DNA from: Sphingobacterium spiritivorum | GTDB lineage: Bacteria > Bacteroidota > Bacteroidia > Sphingobacteriales > Sphingobacteriaceae | Direction: 5' to 3' | Length of the DNA stretch: 64,000 nt | Assembly: GCF_016724845.1 (NCBI RefSeq) | Contig: NZ_CP068082.1 | Span: 1,488,001-1,552,000, forward strand | The notes under the pieces: model-generated | What the model was told of the DNA's origin: nothing | Databases searched by the model: none | Seen by the model: the letters and a program-made list of their open reading frames with translations, nothing else | Translations under genes and position numbers: made by a program | Shown here: positions 1 to 9,339 of the stretch, piece after piece | How the letters are laid out: each line of letters begins with the position of its first letter | Position numbering within the stretch: the stretch's first letter is position 1

Positions 1-1995
1 GTTTCGTGAAATTTTTCCGTTCGTATTTAATTTATGTTTTAGGATCTTCAGCCAGGAAAGGTATGTTCCCCACTCTTCATTACTTATTTTCTCACCGGTA
101 ATAGAAACTACATTAGAAAGGTGAAATTCTGAATTGCTCAAAGCCAACAGCATTGGCAGATCTCCCCAAGAAACGATGCCGGGAACATGGACAGCCATAT
201 TAAATGCGTCAGCATTTTTTCCCTCATCCCATACATAACTAATAGGTACTTCATTCAGTTCAACAGAATAAGACCGATCGGACAATGCCGTGTAATAAAG
301 TGTAGCCAGTGCTGCCTCTTTATCTGCCAGAAGAGTTATCGGCTGATCGGGGAATAGTTGCTGTACCTCTTTGATCACCATAGCAATCTCATTGCTCCAT
401 ATGCCCATCATTGGTTCTCCAAACCAGAGTGAGGCACGTGAAACCGTATGGAATCTGGGTAATTGTCCGTCAATATGATCGCCTGTCTGTGAGGACCTTT
501 CTCCCACGGCATAGAGATCAAAGACAATAATACCATACCCATGCTGCTCCAGTTCACTCAGTTTCACAGCGTCAATCTGCTGTTTTCCTTTTGAAGATAT
601 AATCAGTTTAAATCCTTTAGTCTGATTCTTTGGCAGGCGATAGAACAGGGGAATAAACTGCGCTTGCCGGGTTTCCAACAGCAGAGGTTGCCAGCCTTTG
701 CTCGCGTTATACGTATACCTCCTAAGGACAATATCTCTTTGTCCCGGATACAGCATACTGAAGAGTTGTGTCTGTTTTTCTTTCCGGTCGATATGTTGTA
801 CACTTTCTAATTGTTTGTGCAAATTTTGTCCCGCTACCCTGATATAATCTTTGGTCGTCACAATAGAAGGGAATGCTTTATCTCCTTTGAATACGGATAA
901 GTCCTCGACAGACACAAGTGGTGCAACAGTAAGATCCTGTTTTTTTGTCGTATTGGTTTTGAGGTGTGTATCAAACCAGTTTAACATACTCCTCTGCATA
1001 TCCGTATTGTAATCATGTCCGGAATTAAACAGTTCATACGCCAGCTGCTTTTCCGTGAAACGACCTGAGATCTGCTTATAGGTCTTTAACATTTGCAGCG
1101 GAGCGAAGGCTGCATTCCCATCCTGAATGGCTGTAAGTATCTTCAATGCACGTGGTGCAACCGCAGCCAGCACATCACTTTCTTCTAAATGCGTGAGCCC
1201 GTCTGGCATTAATTCACATACACAGTTACTGTTCATGACATATGATCTGAATGTACCCACACTCACTACAGGAACAACTGCCTTGATACGGTCATCTGTC
1301 GCAGCCAGCCACATCGTCTGGTTACCTCCACCACTCGCCCCTGTTGCACCGATATGGTCCGCATCAACATAAGGAAGCGTACATAACAGATCTACTCCTC
1401 TCCTGTTATCCGACAATTGCAACCCTAACAGGGTCTCTCCAACATTCATCAAAGAGGCTCCGAGATTGGAACCGTGGTATTCATGCGTATGTTCCGAACC
1501 ACGCTCGCCTACACCCCAGGCATCCATATTAAGACATACATATCCATTGCTGGCCAGTAACTGTGCAGTTTGCTGCGCTATATCTGTACGCCTTCCGTCT
1601 TTCCAATGTCCGTGGCTATTGACAACGGCAGGAAATGGTCCTTCTCCTTTCGGGACATACAGACTTGCGGGCACCCAGACACCTTCCCTGCTCTCAAACA
1701 GGATAGTCTGTATTGTAAATCCCAGACGCTCCAGGGAGTTTACGATCTCGTAACGCACATTTTTGTTCTCCTGAATTTTGAAATTGGTATTTTCCCGGAT
1801 TACATGAATTACATCTTCTCTTTCCAACAGCGGTCTGTTCCAATGTCTACAAGCTTTTTCTGCAGCTTTGGTTGTCAATGGCAAAGCGACAGGGTCAGGT
1901 ATATTTGCGGATTCAAACAAACGTGGAATCGAATTTTGAGCTTGTGTATGCATTGAAAATAACATTATCATAAAAACAATAAAACAGTGTTGCAT
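1..1995 (-). CDS. Secreted acetyl-xylan-esterase-like alpha/beta hydrolase with tandem domains (3' end beyond window)
   Basis: The frame is open for 665 codons from the ATG at 1995 to the window edge, with no stop, so the C-terminus is missing. Residues 1-20 look like a signal peptide (hydrophobic run, then QAQ). Residues about 105-345 form an alpha/beta hydrolase of the acetyl xylan esterase/dienelactone hydrolase type: oxyanion strand NSHGHW (126-131), nucleophile motif GASGGG with Ser221, probable acid Asp292 and His327 (NSGHDY). Residues about 460-570 repeat the fold: NGYVCLNMDAWGVGERGS (150-167) matches HGYGIIVFDLYAVGERSS (485-502), but the nucleophile elbow has become LLADKEAAL, so this half is probably inactive. 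The gene starts 14 nt after susD and is the third gene of the susCD operon, which suggests a role in de-esterifying an imported or surface-bound glycan. The substrate cannot be told from sequence. Confidence 0.8.
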   Translation of the reverse strand, partial: MQHCFIVFMIMLFSMHTQAQNSIPRLFESANIPDPVALPLTTKAAEKACRHWNRPLLEREDVIHVIRENTNFKIQENKNVRYEIVNSLERLGFTIQTILFESREGVWVPASLYVPKGEGPFPAVVNSHGHWKDGRRTDIAQQTAQLLASNGYVCLNMDAWGVGERGSEHTHEYHGSNLGASLMNVGETLLGLQLSDNRRGVDLLCTLPYVDADHIGATGASGGGNQTMWLAATDDRIKAVVPVVSVGTFRSYVMNSNCVCELMPDGLTHLEESDVLAAVAPRALKILTAIQDGNAAFAPLQMLKTYKQISGRFTEKQLAYELFNSGHDYNTDMQRSMLNWFDTHLKTNTTKKQDLTVAPLVSVEDLSVFKGDKAFPSIVTTKDYIRVAGQNLHKQLESVQHIDRKEKQTQLFSMLYPGQRDIVLRRYTYNASKGWQPLLLETRQAQFIPLFYRLPKNQTKGFKLIISSKGKQQIDAVKLSELEQHGYGIIVFDLYAVGERSSQTGDHIDGQLPRFHTVSRASLWFGEPMMGIWSNEIAMVIKEVQQLFPDQPITLLADKEAALATLYYTALSDRSYSVELNEVPISYVWDEGKNADAFNMAVHVPGIVSWGDLPMLLALSNSEFHLSNVVSITGEKISNEEWGTYLSWLKILKHKLNTNGKISRN

Positions 1996-2009
1996 TATAC
2001 TGCCTGTAC

Positions 2010-3563
2010 TTAATCTACATCCCACCATAATCGAGTTGCCGCATTATCCTTACCTCCCAGTAGTGCCCGCCCTTTGTTCAGTTCCTCCAGGTTACTGGTT
2101 TCTTCTGTCAGCGGATAAGGCATACGCTTTATAAATGTGCCTTGAGGCAGGTCAGGGCTATCAGATTTTACGACATCATACATTTTTGGATATCCTGTTC
2201 TTCTGTATTCGGCCCATGCTTCCATACCATTCGGGAAGATAGCCAACCATTTCTGTACACCGATCTGCTCCCGCTGTTCTGTTGTACTTGTCGACCATTT
2301 TACCGGAGTCTGCGCTACAGCAGGAGAATTATTAAAATCGCCCGGAGCCGCAGGAGTCTTTACAGAAGAAACATACGTATTGATCAGCGTAGCATCGGTG
2401 ACACCCCACTGCTGGAGACTCAGTTTTATTCCCTGTTCATACAATTCCTGTGCTGTCCCTCCCATATTCCAACCATTTAAAGCTCCTTCTGATCGAAGGA
2501 AATAAGACTCTGCTGCACACATAATGTGAAATTTGTTGATCAGATTGCCATCAAAAGTACCATCTGCCTTTTTGGTTGCCCAGTACGTTCCGACATTGGA
2601 GTTGGAGCCAGGTCTGTTGCGCTGATTACCCAGATCTGTTGCTGTGAGGCCATTACGAAGACTATTAAATGAATTGGTAAGGACTGAAGGCTGGAAATAT
2701 ATGGACAATCGCGGATCTTCATATCCTTTAAGATAAGAAGCAATGGTAGAACTCATAGCAAATTCATTCCATGCAGCTACTTGTGACAAACCATTTGTAT
2801 CGTTCCCAGCAAGTGCTTTCAGCAGTAAAGCATTTTCATCATTGACTGTCATGACTCCTGCAGCAATAGCGGCCTCTGCTTCTGCTTTGGCTTTTGCCGG
2901 ATTGACTTTAGAGATACGCAGTGCCAGACGCAGCCGAAGTGAATTTGCAAATTTAGCCCAGTAATCTGTATTCCCGTTATACATAAGTTCATACCCTTCA
3001 AAAACCTTTGTTCCGGGAGGCAGAGCTTTTAAATCCGCAACGGACTTCGTTAGTCGAACAAAAAAATCATCATAGATTTTGTCCATAGGATCATATGGAA
3101 TAACATCTTTTGCTTCTGCAGCATCAAAATACGGGACAGGTCCAAAGTGATCTGTCAGTCTGTGAAATGCATATACCCAGAGGATATTAGCCAAAGCCGC
3201 TTCTCCCGAATTTGGTTCGGCATTACTTAATATACTTTTAAGCTGCGGAGCAGTATCAACGTATACAACTGTCCAGAATCGTCTTTGCCAATCCGGTACC
3301 AATGCATAGCGATCTGTAGCAAATGATGTGCTGGTCAGTGCGAAATATTGGGCGTACAGATCTGCGCCCAGATTCTGTACGGTTTGATAGAAACTTCGGT
3401 TAAGTGCCGAAGACGACTGCGCTTTTGCAAACATAAAGGGCATTTCACGCTGTCCGACTCCTGTCAGCTTGTTGGGATCTCTGTTGATATCCTCAAAATC
3501 TTTCGTACATGAAGCTAAACCTAAGGCTGCCAGTACATATATTTTATATATTCTCTTAATCAT
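2010..3563 (-). CDS. SusD/RagB-family surface glycan-binding lipoprotein
   Basis: The protein has 517 residues, usual for the family. The N-terminus is a lipoprotein signal with lipobox LASC (Cys19), followed by the SusD-like opening CTKDFEDINRDPNKLTG, which is typical of the SusD-like_2 (PF12771) branch. The rest is the expected alpha-helical TPR-like scaffold. It starts 13 nt after the stop of the SusC-like gene, so the two form a standard pair in which SusD caps the SusC channel on the cell surface. The ligand is unknown; the esterase next in the operon hints at an acylated polysaccharide, but peptide-binding SusD proteins also exist. Confidence 0.95.
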   Translation of the reverse strand: MIKRIYKIYVLAALGLASCTKDFEDINRDPNKLTGVGQREMPFMFAKAQSSSALNRSFYQTVQNLGADLYAQYFALTSTSFATDRYALVPDWQRRFWTVVYVDTAPQLKSILSNAEPNSGEAALANILWVYAFHRLTDHFGPVPYFDAAEAKDVIPYDPMDKIYDDFFVRLTKSVADLKALPPGTKVFEGYELMYNGNTDYWAKFANSLRLRLALRISKVNPAKAKAEAEAAIAAGVMTVNDENALLLKALAGNDTNGLSQVAAWNEFAMSSTIASYLKGYEDPRLSIYFQPSVLTNSFNSLRNGLTATDLGNQRNRPGSNSNVGTYWATKKADGTFDGNLINKFHIMCAAESYFLRSEGALNGWNMGGTAQELYEQGIKLSLQQWGVTDATLINTYVSSVKTPAAPGDFNNSPAVAQTPVKWSTSTTEQREQIGVQKWLAIFPNGMEAWAEYRRTGYPKMYDVVKSDSPDLPQGTFIKRMPYPLTEETSNLEELNKGRALLGGKDNAATRLWWDVD

Positions 3564-3576
3564 GATATTCTCTCCT

Positions 3577-6500
3577 TTAAAAAGTCAGTTTTACATTCAT
3601 ACCAAAAGTTCTTACCGATGGCGGAAGTCCGAGTTCAACACCTTGATAATTTCCGGCTCCCAATGCTGCCTCAGGATCTATCGGATTGTTTCTTTTTCCG
3701 ATTCCCGGGATATTGAGGGTAGATTTACCACGGTAGAAAAAGAACAAGTTTCTACCTGTCACTGATACCTGCGCATTTTTGATAAAATGCTGTTCTTTCA
3801 ATTTGAATTTATAGGAGAGTGCTACTTCACGTAACCTTACATTGGTCATATCATATGTAAAAAACTCACCCCATGCATCCCGTCCGTTTTGGGACACCGT
3901 AGTCCAGAGTTGCTGTGCAGTGATGGCTGTTGTATTGGCTGCACCGGATTCTGTAACAGCATCCAGTACTAATCCGCCCTCACGTGCATTCTCTGTGAAA
4001 TCACCGACTCCGAAAGCGGCCAGATAAGCTGCCGTACCGGAGACAATTTCACCTCCGATGCGCGCATCAATAAGGGTATTCAACTGAAAGTTTTTATAAC
4101 TGAAGCTGTTGCTCCATCCTACTAGTGCATCCGGATTAAAATTGCCTAATTTTTTATTGGCTTCTACGATCGGAAGGCCATTGGCACCTACAACATACTT
4201 ACCTGTCGCAGCATCCACTTTCCATTTATGTCCGTACAGATCGCCATAGCGTTCTCCCTCTTTAACCACGACTGTTGCATATTTTGTATTATCCGTGACA
4301 TTTACCTGCTTTGTCTTTTCGCTCAACTCAATCACCTTATTGGTATTGGCGGAGAAATTAATTCCTGTCTGCCAGGAGAAGTTCGCTTTACGAACAGGTG
4401 TCGCATTCAGTTGCAGTTCCATACCACTGTTGCGGATGTCTCCGGCATTAATATACTGACGGCTAAATCCACTGGCCATAGGCATTCCTATAAACAACAA
4501 TTGATTGATTGTGTTCGCTTTATAATAGGTAAAGTCAAATCCTAAACGATTATCAAAGAATTTCATATCCAGACCCACTTCCAGAGATTTCGTTTTTTCA
4601 GGCTTAAGGTCTTCAATAGATTTATTTGGTGACCGCGAAATAAAACCTTGTCCGGCTCCCTGTGAGAAGAGATATAACTGTCTAAGTAAAGAGGGCTCAG
4701 CATCATTACCAACGATAGTATAAGATCCTCTGACCTTTCCGAAGGTTACCCATTCCGGCAATTTCAGAGCCTCATGGAATACCGCTGAAACACCTACAGA
4801 CGGATAGAAATAGCTATGTGGAGATTTTAATGTTGAAGACCAGTCGTTACGTGCAGTCATATCCAGAAACAGGTAATCAAAAAATCCGAACTGCAGACTT
4901 CCGTATACAGAGTTGAGCCTTCTTTCGTAATCCTGTACGATCGGAAATTCAGGTGTGGTCGCAGCAGTCAAAGAAAAATGATTTGGAATAGACAAGCCGT
5001 TGGCCATATCCTGCGTTATGGAATATTTACGTGTCAGTGCACTCGCTCCTGCCGTAAAATTCAGTTTAATCTGCTCTGACAGATCCTGGTCACCTGTAAG
5101 GAGCACATCCAGATTACGTTCCCAGTATCTGGCGTTGGTCTCATAATATTTACCTCCTTTACGTACATCTCCCAATGAAACGGTACCGTCATAGAATTTA
5201 CCATAGGTCTTATCGATATACTTGTCAAAACTGGCTCTTCCCATTAGACGAATACGATCTGTAAATTCGTAAGTCACCGAACCTAAAGCGGTAATACGGT
5301 CACGCTGTTCATCTACAGAAGTGCGGTTTGTACTCCAGTACGGATTGTCATAAATGGAAGAATTCGTCCAGTACTTACGTATAGGCTGGCCATTCGCCGG
5401 ATTGATGGTTTCGTATTGTCCAAGTTCATCCGATGTCATATCTCTGGGCATAATATAAGCTTCGATAGGTGTGCCTGCATCTCCAAGACGAGGTCTGTTA
5501 TCTATTTTTTGATTTAGATAATTCAGTTTTACATCCGTTTTCAAGCCCGGGATCAGTTCGGTATTGACTCTCAGATTCAAAGCGTTCTTGCCCAACTTAT
5601 TTCCGGGTACAATTCCTCCGATCTTACTGTTAGAATAAGACACATATCCCTGTACTTTTTCGGTTCCGCCATAGGTACTGACCGTATTATTGAAGGTAGC
5701 TGAATTCTCAAAAAAGTCCCTTACATTACTCTGGTAGGTCTGTGCTTTTGTCCCCCAGCTCTCTGCAGCATTATCCGCATACACGCCTCCGTTTCCTCTT
5801 CCGTAGACATTCTGAAATTTGGTCAGCATATTTACCTGGTCAAAAGAAGCACTCCCGTTATAGTCAATCTGATAACGTCCTGCCGTTCCGCGCTTTGTTG
5901 TAATGACAATAGCACCATTCGCTCCGCGGCTACCGTACAAAGCTGCTGCAGAAGGTCCTTTTAGGATATTGATAGATTCGATATCGTCCGGATTGATGTT
6001 GGCAGCTCCATCACTTGTACCGTAGTTATAAGTAGTTCCGGTAGCCTGCTGCTGACTGGAGTTATCAAAAACAACTCCATCAATCACGATCAGTGCATTA
6101 TTATTGCCGCTGATAGACTTATTTCCGCGAAGCACGACACGGGCCGAAGCTCCCGGTCCTGTAGCTGCTGTAGTGACAACGGCTCCGGCAACCTTCCCCG
6201 TCAGGCTGCTCATTACGTTACCACTATTATCACGCACATCATTTACTGCAGACCCAGACAATTGCTGAGTCGCATAAGTCAGGGATTTGACTTCCCGCTT
6301 AATTCCCAGTGCTGTCACGACCACCTCATCTATCATAGAATTGCTCGCTGTCATAGCGACTTCTATCGATTTTATTGCCGTAACCGGAACGTTGACATGT
6401 TCGTAGCCTAGAAAGGAGAATCTCAGTACATCTCCTACATTTGCTTTGATGCTGAAAGCACCGGAAGCATCTGTGCTGGTCTGCTGTTTGGTTTTCTGGT

Positions 6501-6666
6501 TGCTAACTAATACTCCTGCAATTACGGACTGAGTAGAAGCGTCTTTGACCACTCCTTTTATCTGCGTATCATTTTCCTGAGCCAACACACCTGAAGGGTT
6601 TGACAAGAAAAAAATCAGCAGGAGTCCTAACAAGAATACAAAGTTAAATGGTTTACATTGTATCAT
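3577..6666 (-). CDS. SusC/RagA-family TonB-linked outer membrane transporter
   Basis: I place the start at the ATG at 6666 (1029 aa). The longer frame begins with a TTG at 6699 and would put 11 residues ahead of the signal peptide. A hydrophobic signal ends at VLAQ, followed by a carboxypeptidase-regulatory-like beta domain, the TonB-dependent plug with the family motifs DEVVVTALGIKREVKS and NPDDIESINILKGPSAAALY, and a 22-strand barrel ending in a terminal Phe (MNVKLTF). It imports oligomers across the outer membrane using TonB energy together with the SusD-like partner just downstream. No sigma/anti-sigma pair or hybrid two-component system lies beside it; control may instead be through the LacI-type operator 110 nt upstream. 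Confidence 0.95.
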   Translation of the reverse strand: MIQCKPFNFVFLLGLLLIFFLSNPSGVLAQENDTQIKGVVKDASTQSVIAGVLVSNQKTKQQTSTDASGAFSIKANVGDVLRFSFLGYEHVNVPVTAIKSIEVAMTASNSMIDEVVVTALGIKREVKSLTYATQQLSGSAVNDVRDNSGNVMSSLTGKVAGAVVTTAATGPGASARVVLRGNKSISGNNNALIVIDGVVFDNSSQQQATGTTYNYGTSDGAANINPDDIESINILKGPSAAALYGSRGANGAIVITTKRGTAGRYQIDYNGSASFDQVNMLTKFQNVYGRGNGGVYADNAAESWGTKAQTYQSNVRDFFENSATFNNTVSTYGGTEKVQGYVSYSNSKIGGIVPGNKLGKNALNLRVNTELIPGLKTDVKLNYLNQKIDNRPRLGDAGTPIEAYIMPRDMTSDELGQYETINPANGQPIRKYWTNSSIYDNPYWSTNRTSVDEQRDRITALGSVTYEFTDRIRLMGRASFDKYIDKTYGKFYDGTVSLGDVRKGGKYYETNARYWERNLDVLLTGDQDLSEQIKLNFTAGASALTRKYSITQDMANGLSIPNHFSLTAATTPEFPIVQDYERRLNSVYGSLQFGFFDYLFLDMTARNDWSSTLKSPHSYFYPSVGVSAVFHEALKLPEWVTFGKVRGSYTIVGNDAEPSLLRQLYLFSQGAGQGFISRSPNKSIEDLKPEKTKSLEVGLDMKFFDNRLGFDFTYYKANTINQLLFIGMPMASGFSRQYINAGDIRNSGMELQLNATPVRKANFSWQTGINFSANTNKVIELSEKTKQVNVTDNTKYATVVVKEGERYGDLYGHKWKVDAATGKYVVGANGLPIVEANKKLGNFNPDALVGWSNSFSYKNFQLNTLIDARIGGEIVSGTAAYLAAFGVGDFTENAREGGLVLDAVTESGAANTTAITAQQLWTTVSQNGRDAWGEFFTYDMTNVRLREVALSYKFKLKEQHFIKNAQVSVTGRNLFFFYRGKSTLNIPGIGKRNNPIDPEAALGAGNYQGVELGLPPSVRTFGMNVKLTF

Positions 6667-6775
6667 AATCTGTTTATTAATTTGGGTGAATATTTCCAAT
6701 AGCTAGCGCTATCTGATATTCAAAGAAAGAGGATGTTTGCTATAAAAACGACTAAACAGACAAATAAAACACCGG

Positions 6776-6795
6776 TAGCGTTATCGGTAACGCTA
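6776..6795. promoter_or_regulatory. LacI-family-type operator upstream of susC
   Basis: A perfect 8-bp inverted repeat, TAGCGTTA-TCGG-TAACGCTA, is centred on a CG step, the layout of LacI/GalR operators. A second small palindrome, TATCGATA (6794-6801), overlaps its right edge with its centre 12 bp away. The site lies 110 bp upstream of the susC ATG and about 80 bp beyond the argC terminator, so it most likely controls the susCD operon. No LacI-family gene is in the window. Confidence 0.55.
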
Positions 6796-6872
6796 TCGAT
6801 AAAATACAGGTATCGGATGATTTTACTACAAGGAAAATTAAGGTTTATTATGAAAACAAGAAATGCGAGTAC

Positions 6873-6906
6873 ATAAAAAAGCGTCTGACTTATGCCAGAC
6901 GCTCTT
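6873..6906 (-). terminator. Rho-independent terminator of GNAT-argG-argC
   Basis: Stem AGCGTCTG (6880-6887) pairs with CAGACGCT (6896-6903). On the minus strand a run of six T follows. It begins about 28 nt after the argC stop. Confidence 0.85.
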
Positions 6907-6930
6907 CTGTATTTACAGTTTTGAAAATAT

Positions 6931-7950
6931 CTAGAATCCTACGCTCTTTAGTTGGAGACCGGCACATTCATCCAGTCCAAACATCAGATTCATATTCTGA
7001 ACAGCCTGCCCGGAAGCACCTTTCAGCAGATTATCGGTTACATTAAGGATTAATAATTTATTCCCGTGTTTTTCAAGGTGAATAATGCTCTTATTCGTAT
7101 TGACTACCTGCTTAAGATCTACATTTGCACGGCTCACATGTGTAAACGGATGACCGGCATAATACAAGTCATACAGCTTATATGCCTCTTCTTCGCTCAG
7201 ATCAGATTCTACATAGATAGCGGAAAAAATGCCTCTTGTGAAATCTCCTCTTTGTGGGACGAAATTGATCTTTTCTGCGGCACGATCCAACAGTGTTTTA
7301 TCAGAAATAGGCAAGAATCCGTTTTGCAACTGATCCAGTGATTCAGAGATCTCCTGCAAATGCTGATGCTCAAAGGATTTGTAAGCAGATAAGTTATTAT
7401 TGCGCCAGGAGAAATGAGTCGTTGCACCCGGTTTTTGTCCCGCACCGGTAGATCCGGTAGTCGCATTGATATGGATCTGATCCGGTAGTAATCCCTGTCC
7501 GGCTAATGGTAATAATGCCAGTTGGATATTGGTAGCAAAACAGCCCGGATTAGCAATATAATGAGCTGTTTTGATCAGATCTCTGTTTAACTCCGGTAGC
7601 CCGTAGACAAATTGTTTGTGCTGATAGTCAGTATTTGCGCGCAGACGATAGTCTTGTGACAAATCAATAATACGCACATGCTCCGCAATAATATTGGCAT
7701 CCAGAAATTTGCGTGCATCACCATGTCCAACACATAAGAACAGTACGTCTATATTATCGCAGATGTCTGACGAGAAAGCGAGTTCGGTATCTCCGAACAG
7801 GTCATTGTGCACATCGTAAATTTTATTTCCCGAGTTAGAAGCACTCTGAGCAAATACGATCTCTACATGTGGGTGATAGATCAATACCCGAAGAAGCTCT
7901 CCGCCCGTATATCCTGCAGATCCTACAATTCCTACTTTAATCTTTTCCAT
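6931..7950 (-). CDS. argC: N-acetyl(N-acyl)-gamma-glutamyl-phosphate reductase
   Basis: This enzyme reduces N-acylglutamyl-5-phosphate to the semialdehyde with NADPH, the third step of arginine synthesis. The 339 residues are normal for the family. The N-terminal dinucleotide-binding motif is GSAGYTGGELLR (10-21) and the catalytic cysteine is Cys137 in NPGCFAT. It is the last gene of GNAT-argG-argC: argG ends 54 nt upstream and a terminator follows. If ArgF' in this genome prefers N-succinylornithine, the natural substrate here is the N-succinyl form; the sequence of ArgC alone does not decide this. Confidence 0.96.
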   Translation of the reverse strand: MEKIKVGIVGSAGYTGGELLRVLIYHPHVEIVFAQSASNSGNKIYDVHNDLFGDTELAFSSDICDNIDVLFLCVGHGDARKFLDANIIAEHVRIIDLSQDYRLRANTDYQHKQFVYGLPELNRDLIKTAHYIANPGCFATNIQLALLPLAGQGLLPDQIHINATTGSTGAGQKPGATTHFSWRNNNLSAYKSFEHQHLQEISESLDQLQNGFLPISDKTLLDRAAEKINFVPQRGDFTRGIFSAIYVESDLSEEEAYKLYDLYYAGHPFTHVSRANVDLKQVVNTNKSIIHLEKHGNKLLILNVTDNLLKGASGQAVQNMNLMFGLDECAGLQLKSVGF

Positions 7951-8004
7951 TCTTTCATTTGTATTGCGACAGACTTCTGCTTCGCGTTAACGTCTTATGC
8001 TTTT

Positions 8005-9189
8005 TTACTTTGCATTCACTTTATGCCAGATCAATGTCTGATTCCCGAAAATCTTAGAGAACCCTTTTACATCGTCTCCTGTCCAGCCATTGTTCATCTC
8101 TCCGTACGTTCCGAATTTATTAGACATCAGATCATTCGGAGAATCAATTCCAAGAATTGTAAAACGGTAAGGGTTCAGTTCTATGTATACACGTCCGTTG
8201 ACTGTAGATTGTGAACTTGCAAGGAAGGCTTCGATATCACGCATCACAGGATCGTGCATCTGTCCTTCATGCATATAATTGCCGTAGAAACCTGCTATTT
8301 GATCTTTCCATGCCAGTTGCCATTTTGTTAACGTGTGTTTTTCTAAAGTATGGTGTGCTTTGATCAGAATAACAGGAGCTGCTGCTTCAAAACCAACACG
8401 TCCTTTGATACCGATGATCGTATCACCTACGTGAATATCACGTCCGATACCGTAAGGCTGTGCAATAGCCTGAAGTTCCTGAATAACGCGTACAGCACCA
8501 ATCTTGTTACCATCCAGTGCTACAGGCTCGCCGTGTTCAAAGTCGATAGTCACCTGACGCGGAGTAGATGAGGTAACCGGAGTAGGCCATGCTGAATCCG
8601 GAAGATACTGATTAGAAGTCAATGTCTCTGCTCCACCTACTGAAGTACCCCAGATACCTTTATTGATAGAATACTTAGCTTTTTCAGCAGAATACTCTAC
8701 ACCATGTTTGCTCAGGTATTCGATTTCGGCTTCGCGGCTTAGCTTAAGATCACGGATAGGTGTAATAATCTCCACACCAGGAATCAGGGTGTTAAAGATC
8801 ATATCAAAACGTACCTGATCGTTTCCGGCTCCTGTAGAACCGTGAGCGACACATTCTGCTCCGATTTTTTTAGCGTAATTAGCAATTGCTGTAGCCTGAC
8901 ACACACGTTCTGCTGAAACGGATAAAGGGTAAGTAGCATTTTTCAATACATTGCCGAAGATCAGATATTTGATACTGTCCCGGTAGTAGTTTTCTGTTTC
9001 ATCCACTACTGCATGTGACTTAACGCCTAATTCGTATGCGCGCTTCTCAATTGTCGCCAACTCTTCAGCCGAAAAACCACCTGTATTCACGATTACAGAG
9101 TGAACTTCCAAACCTAAATCCCGGGTAAGATAAATACAACAAAATGAAGTATCCAATCCTCCGCTAAATGCTAAAACTACTTTTTTCAT
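8005..9189 (-). CDS. argG: Argininosuccinate synthase
   Basis: It joins citrulline and aspartate using ATP to give argininosuccinate. The N-terminal PP-loop is AFSGGLDTSFC (residues 8-18), and GSTGAGNDQVRFD is the conserved citrulline/aspartate-binding segment. At 394 residues it has the usual length for the short (type 1) family. It sits between the GNAT gene and argC on the same strand. The 150-nt gap to the GNAT gene contains no terminator, so one transcript from the promoter near 10360 is likely. The argH gene that would use its product is not in the window. Confidence 0.97.
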   Translation of the reverse strand: MKKVVLAFSGGLDTSFCCIYLTRDLGLEVHSVIVNTGGFSAEELATIEKRAYELGVKSHAVVDETENYYRDSIKYLIFGNVLKNATYPLSVSAERVCQATAIANYAKKIGAECVAHGSTGAGNDQVRFDMIFNTLIPGVEIITPIRDLKLSREAEIEYLSKHGVEYSAEKAKYSINKGIWGTSVGGAETLTSNQYLPDSAWPTPVTSSTPRQVTIDFEHGEPVALDGNKIGAVRVIQELQAIAQPYGIGRDIHVGDTIIGIKGRVGFEAAAPVILIKAHHTLEKHTLTKWQLAWKDQIAGFYGNYMHEGQMHDPVMRDIEAFLASSQSTVNGRVYIELNPYRFTILGIDSPNDLMSNKFGTYGEMNNGWTGDDVKGFSKIFGNQTLIWHKVNAK

Positions 9190-9339
9190 GTGTCCTTTTT
9201 ACTTTTTATTATATATGAAATTTCGATGAAAGACTTCCCTTTGACTACAGTCAGAAGTACCTCAATCTTATTTTCATTATTGTTGAAATTATATACTTTC
9301 CATTCTTCAACGTGAAGATGCACAGCAATAATATAAAAA

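Noticed and set aside
6666..6699. Longer SusC start at 6699
   Set aside because: The codon is TTG and would place 11 residues before a good signal peptide that starts at the ATG at 6666.
9225..9275. Small hairpin TGACT/AGTCA between the GNAT gene and argG
   Set aside because: Five pairs with a two-base loop and no T-run; too weak to call a terminator or regulatory element.
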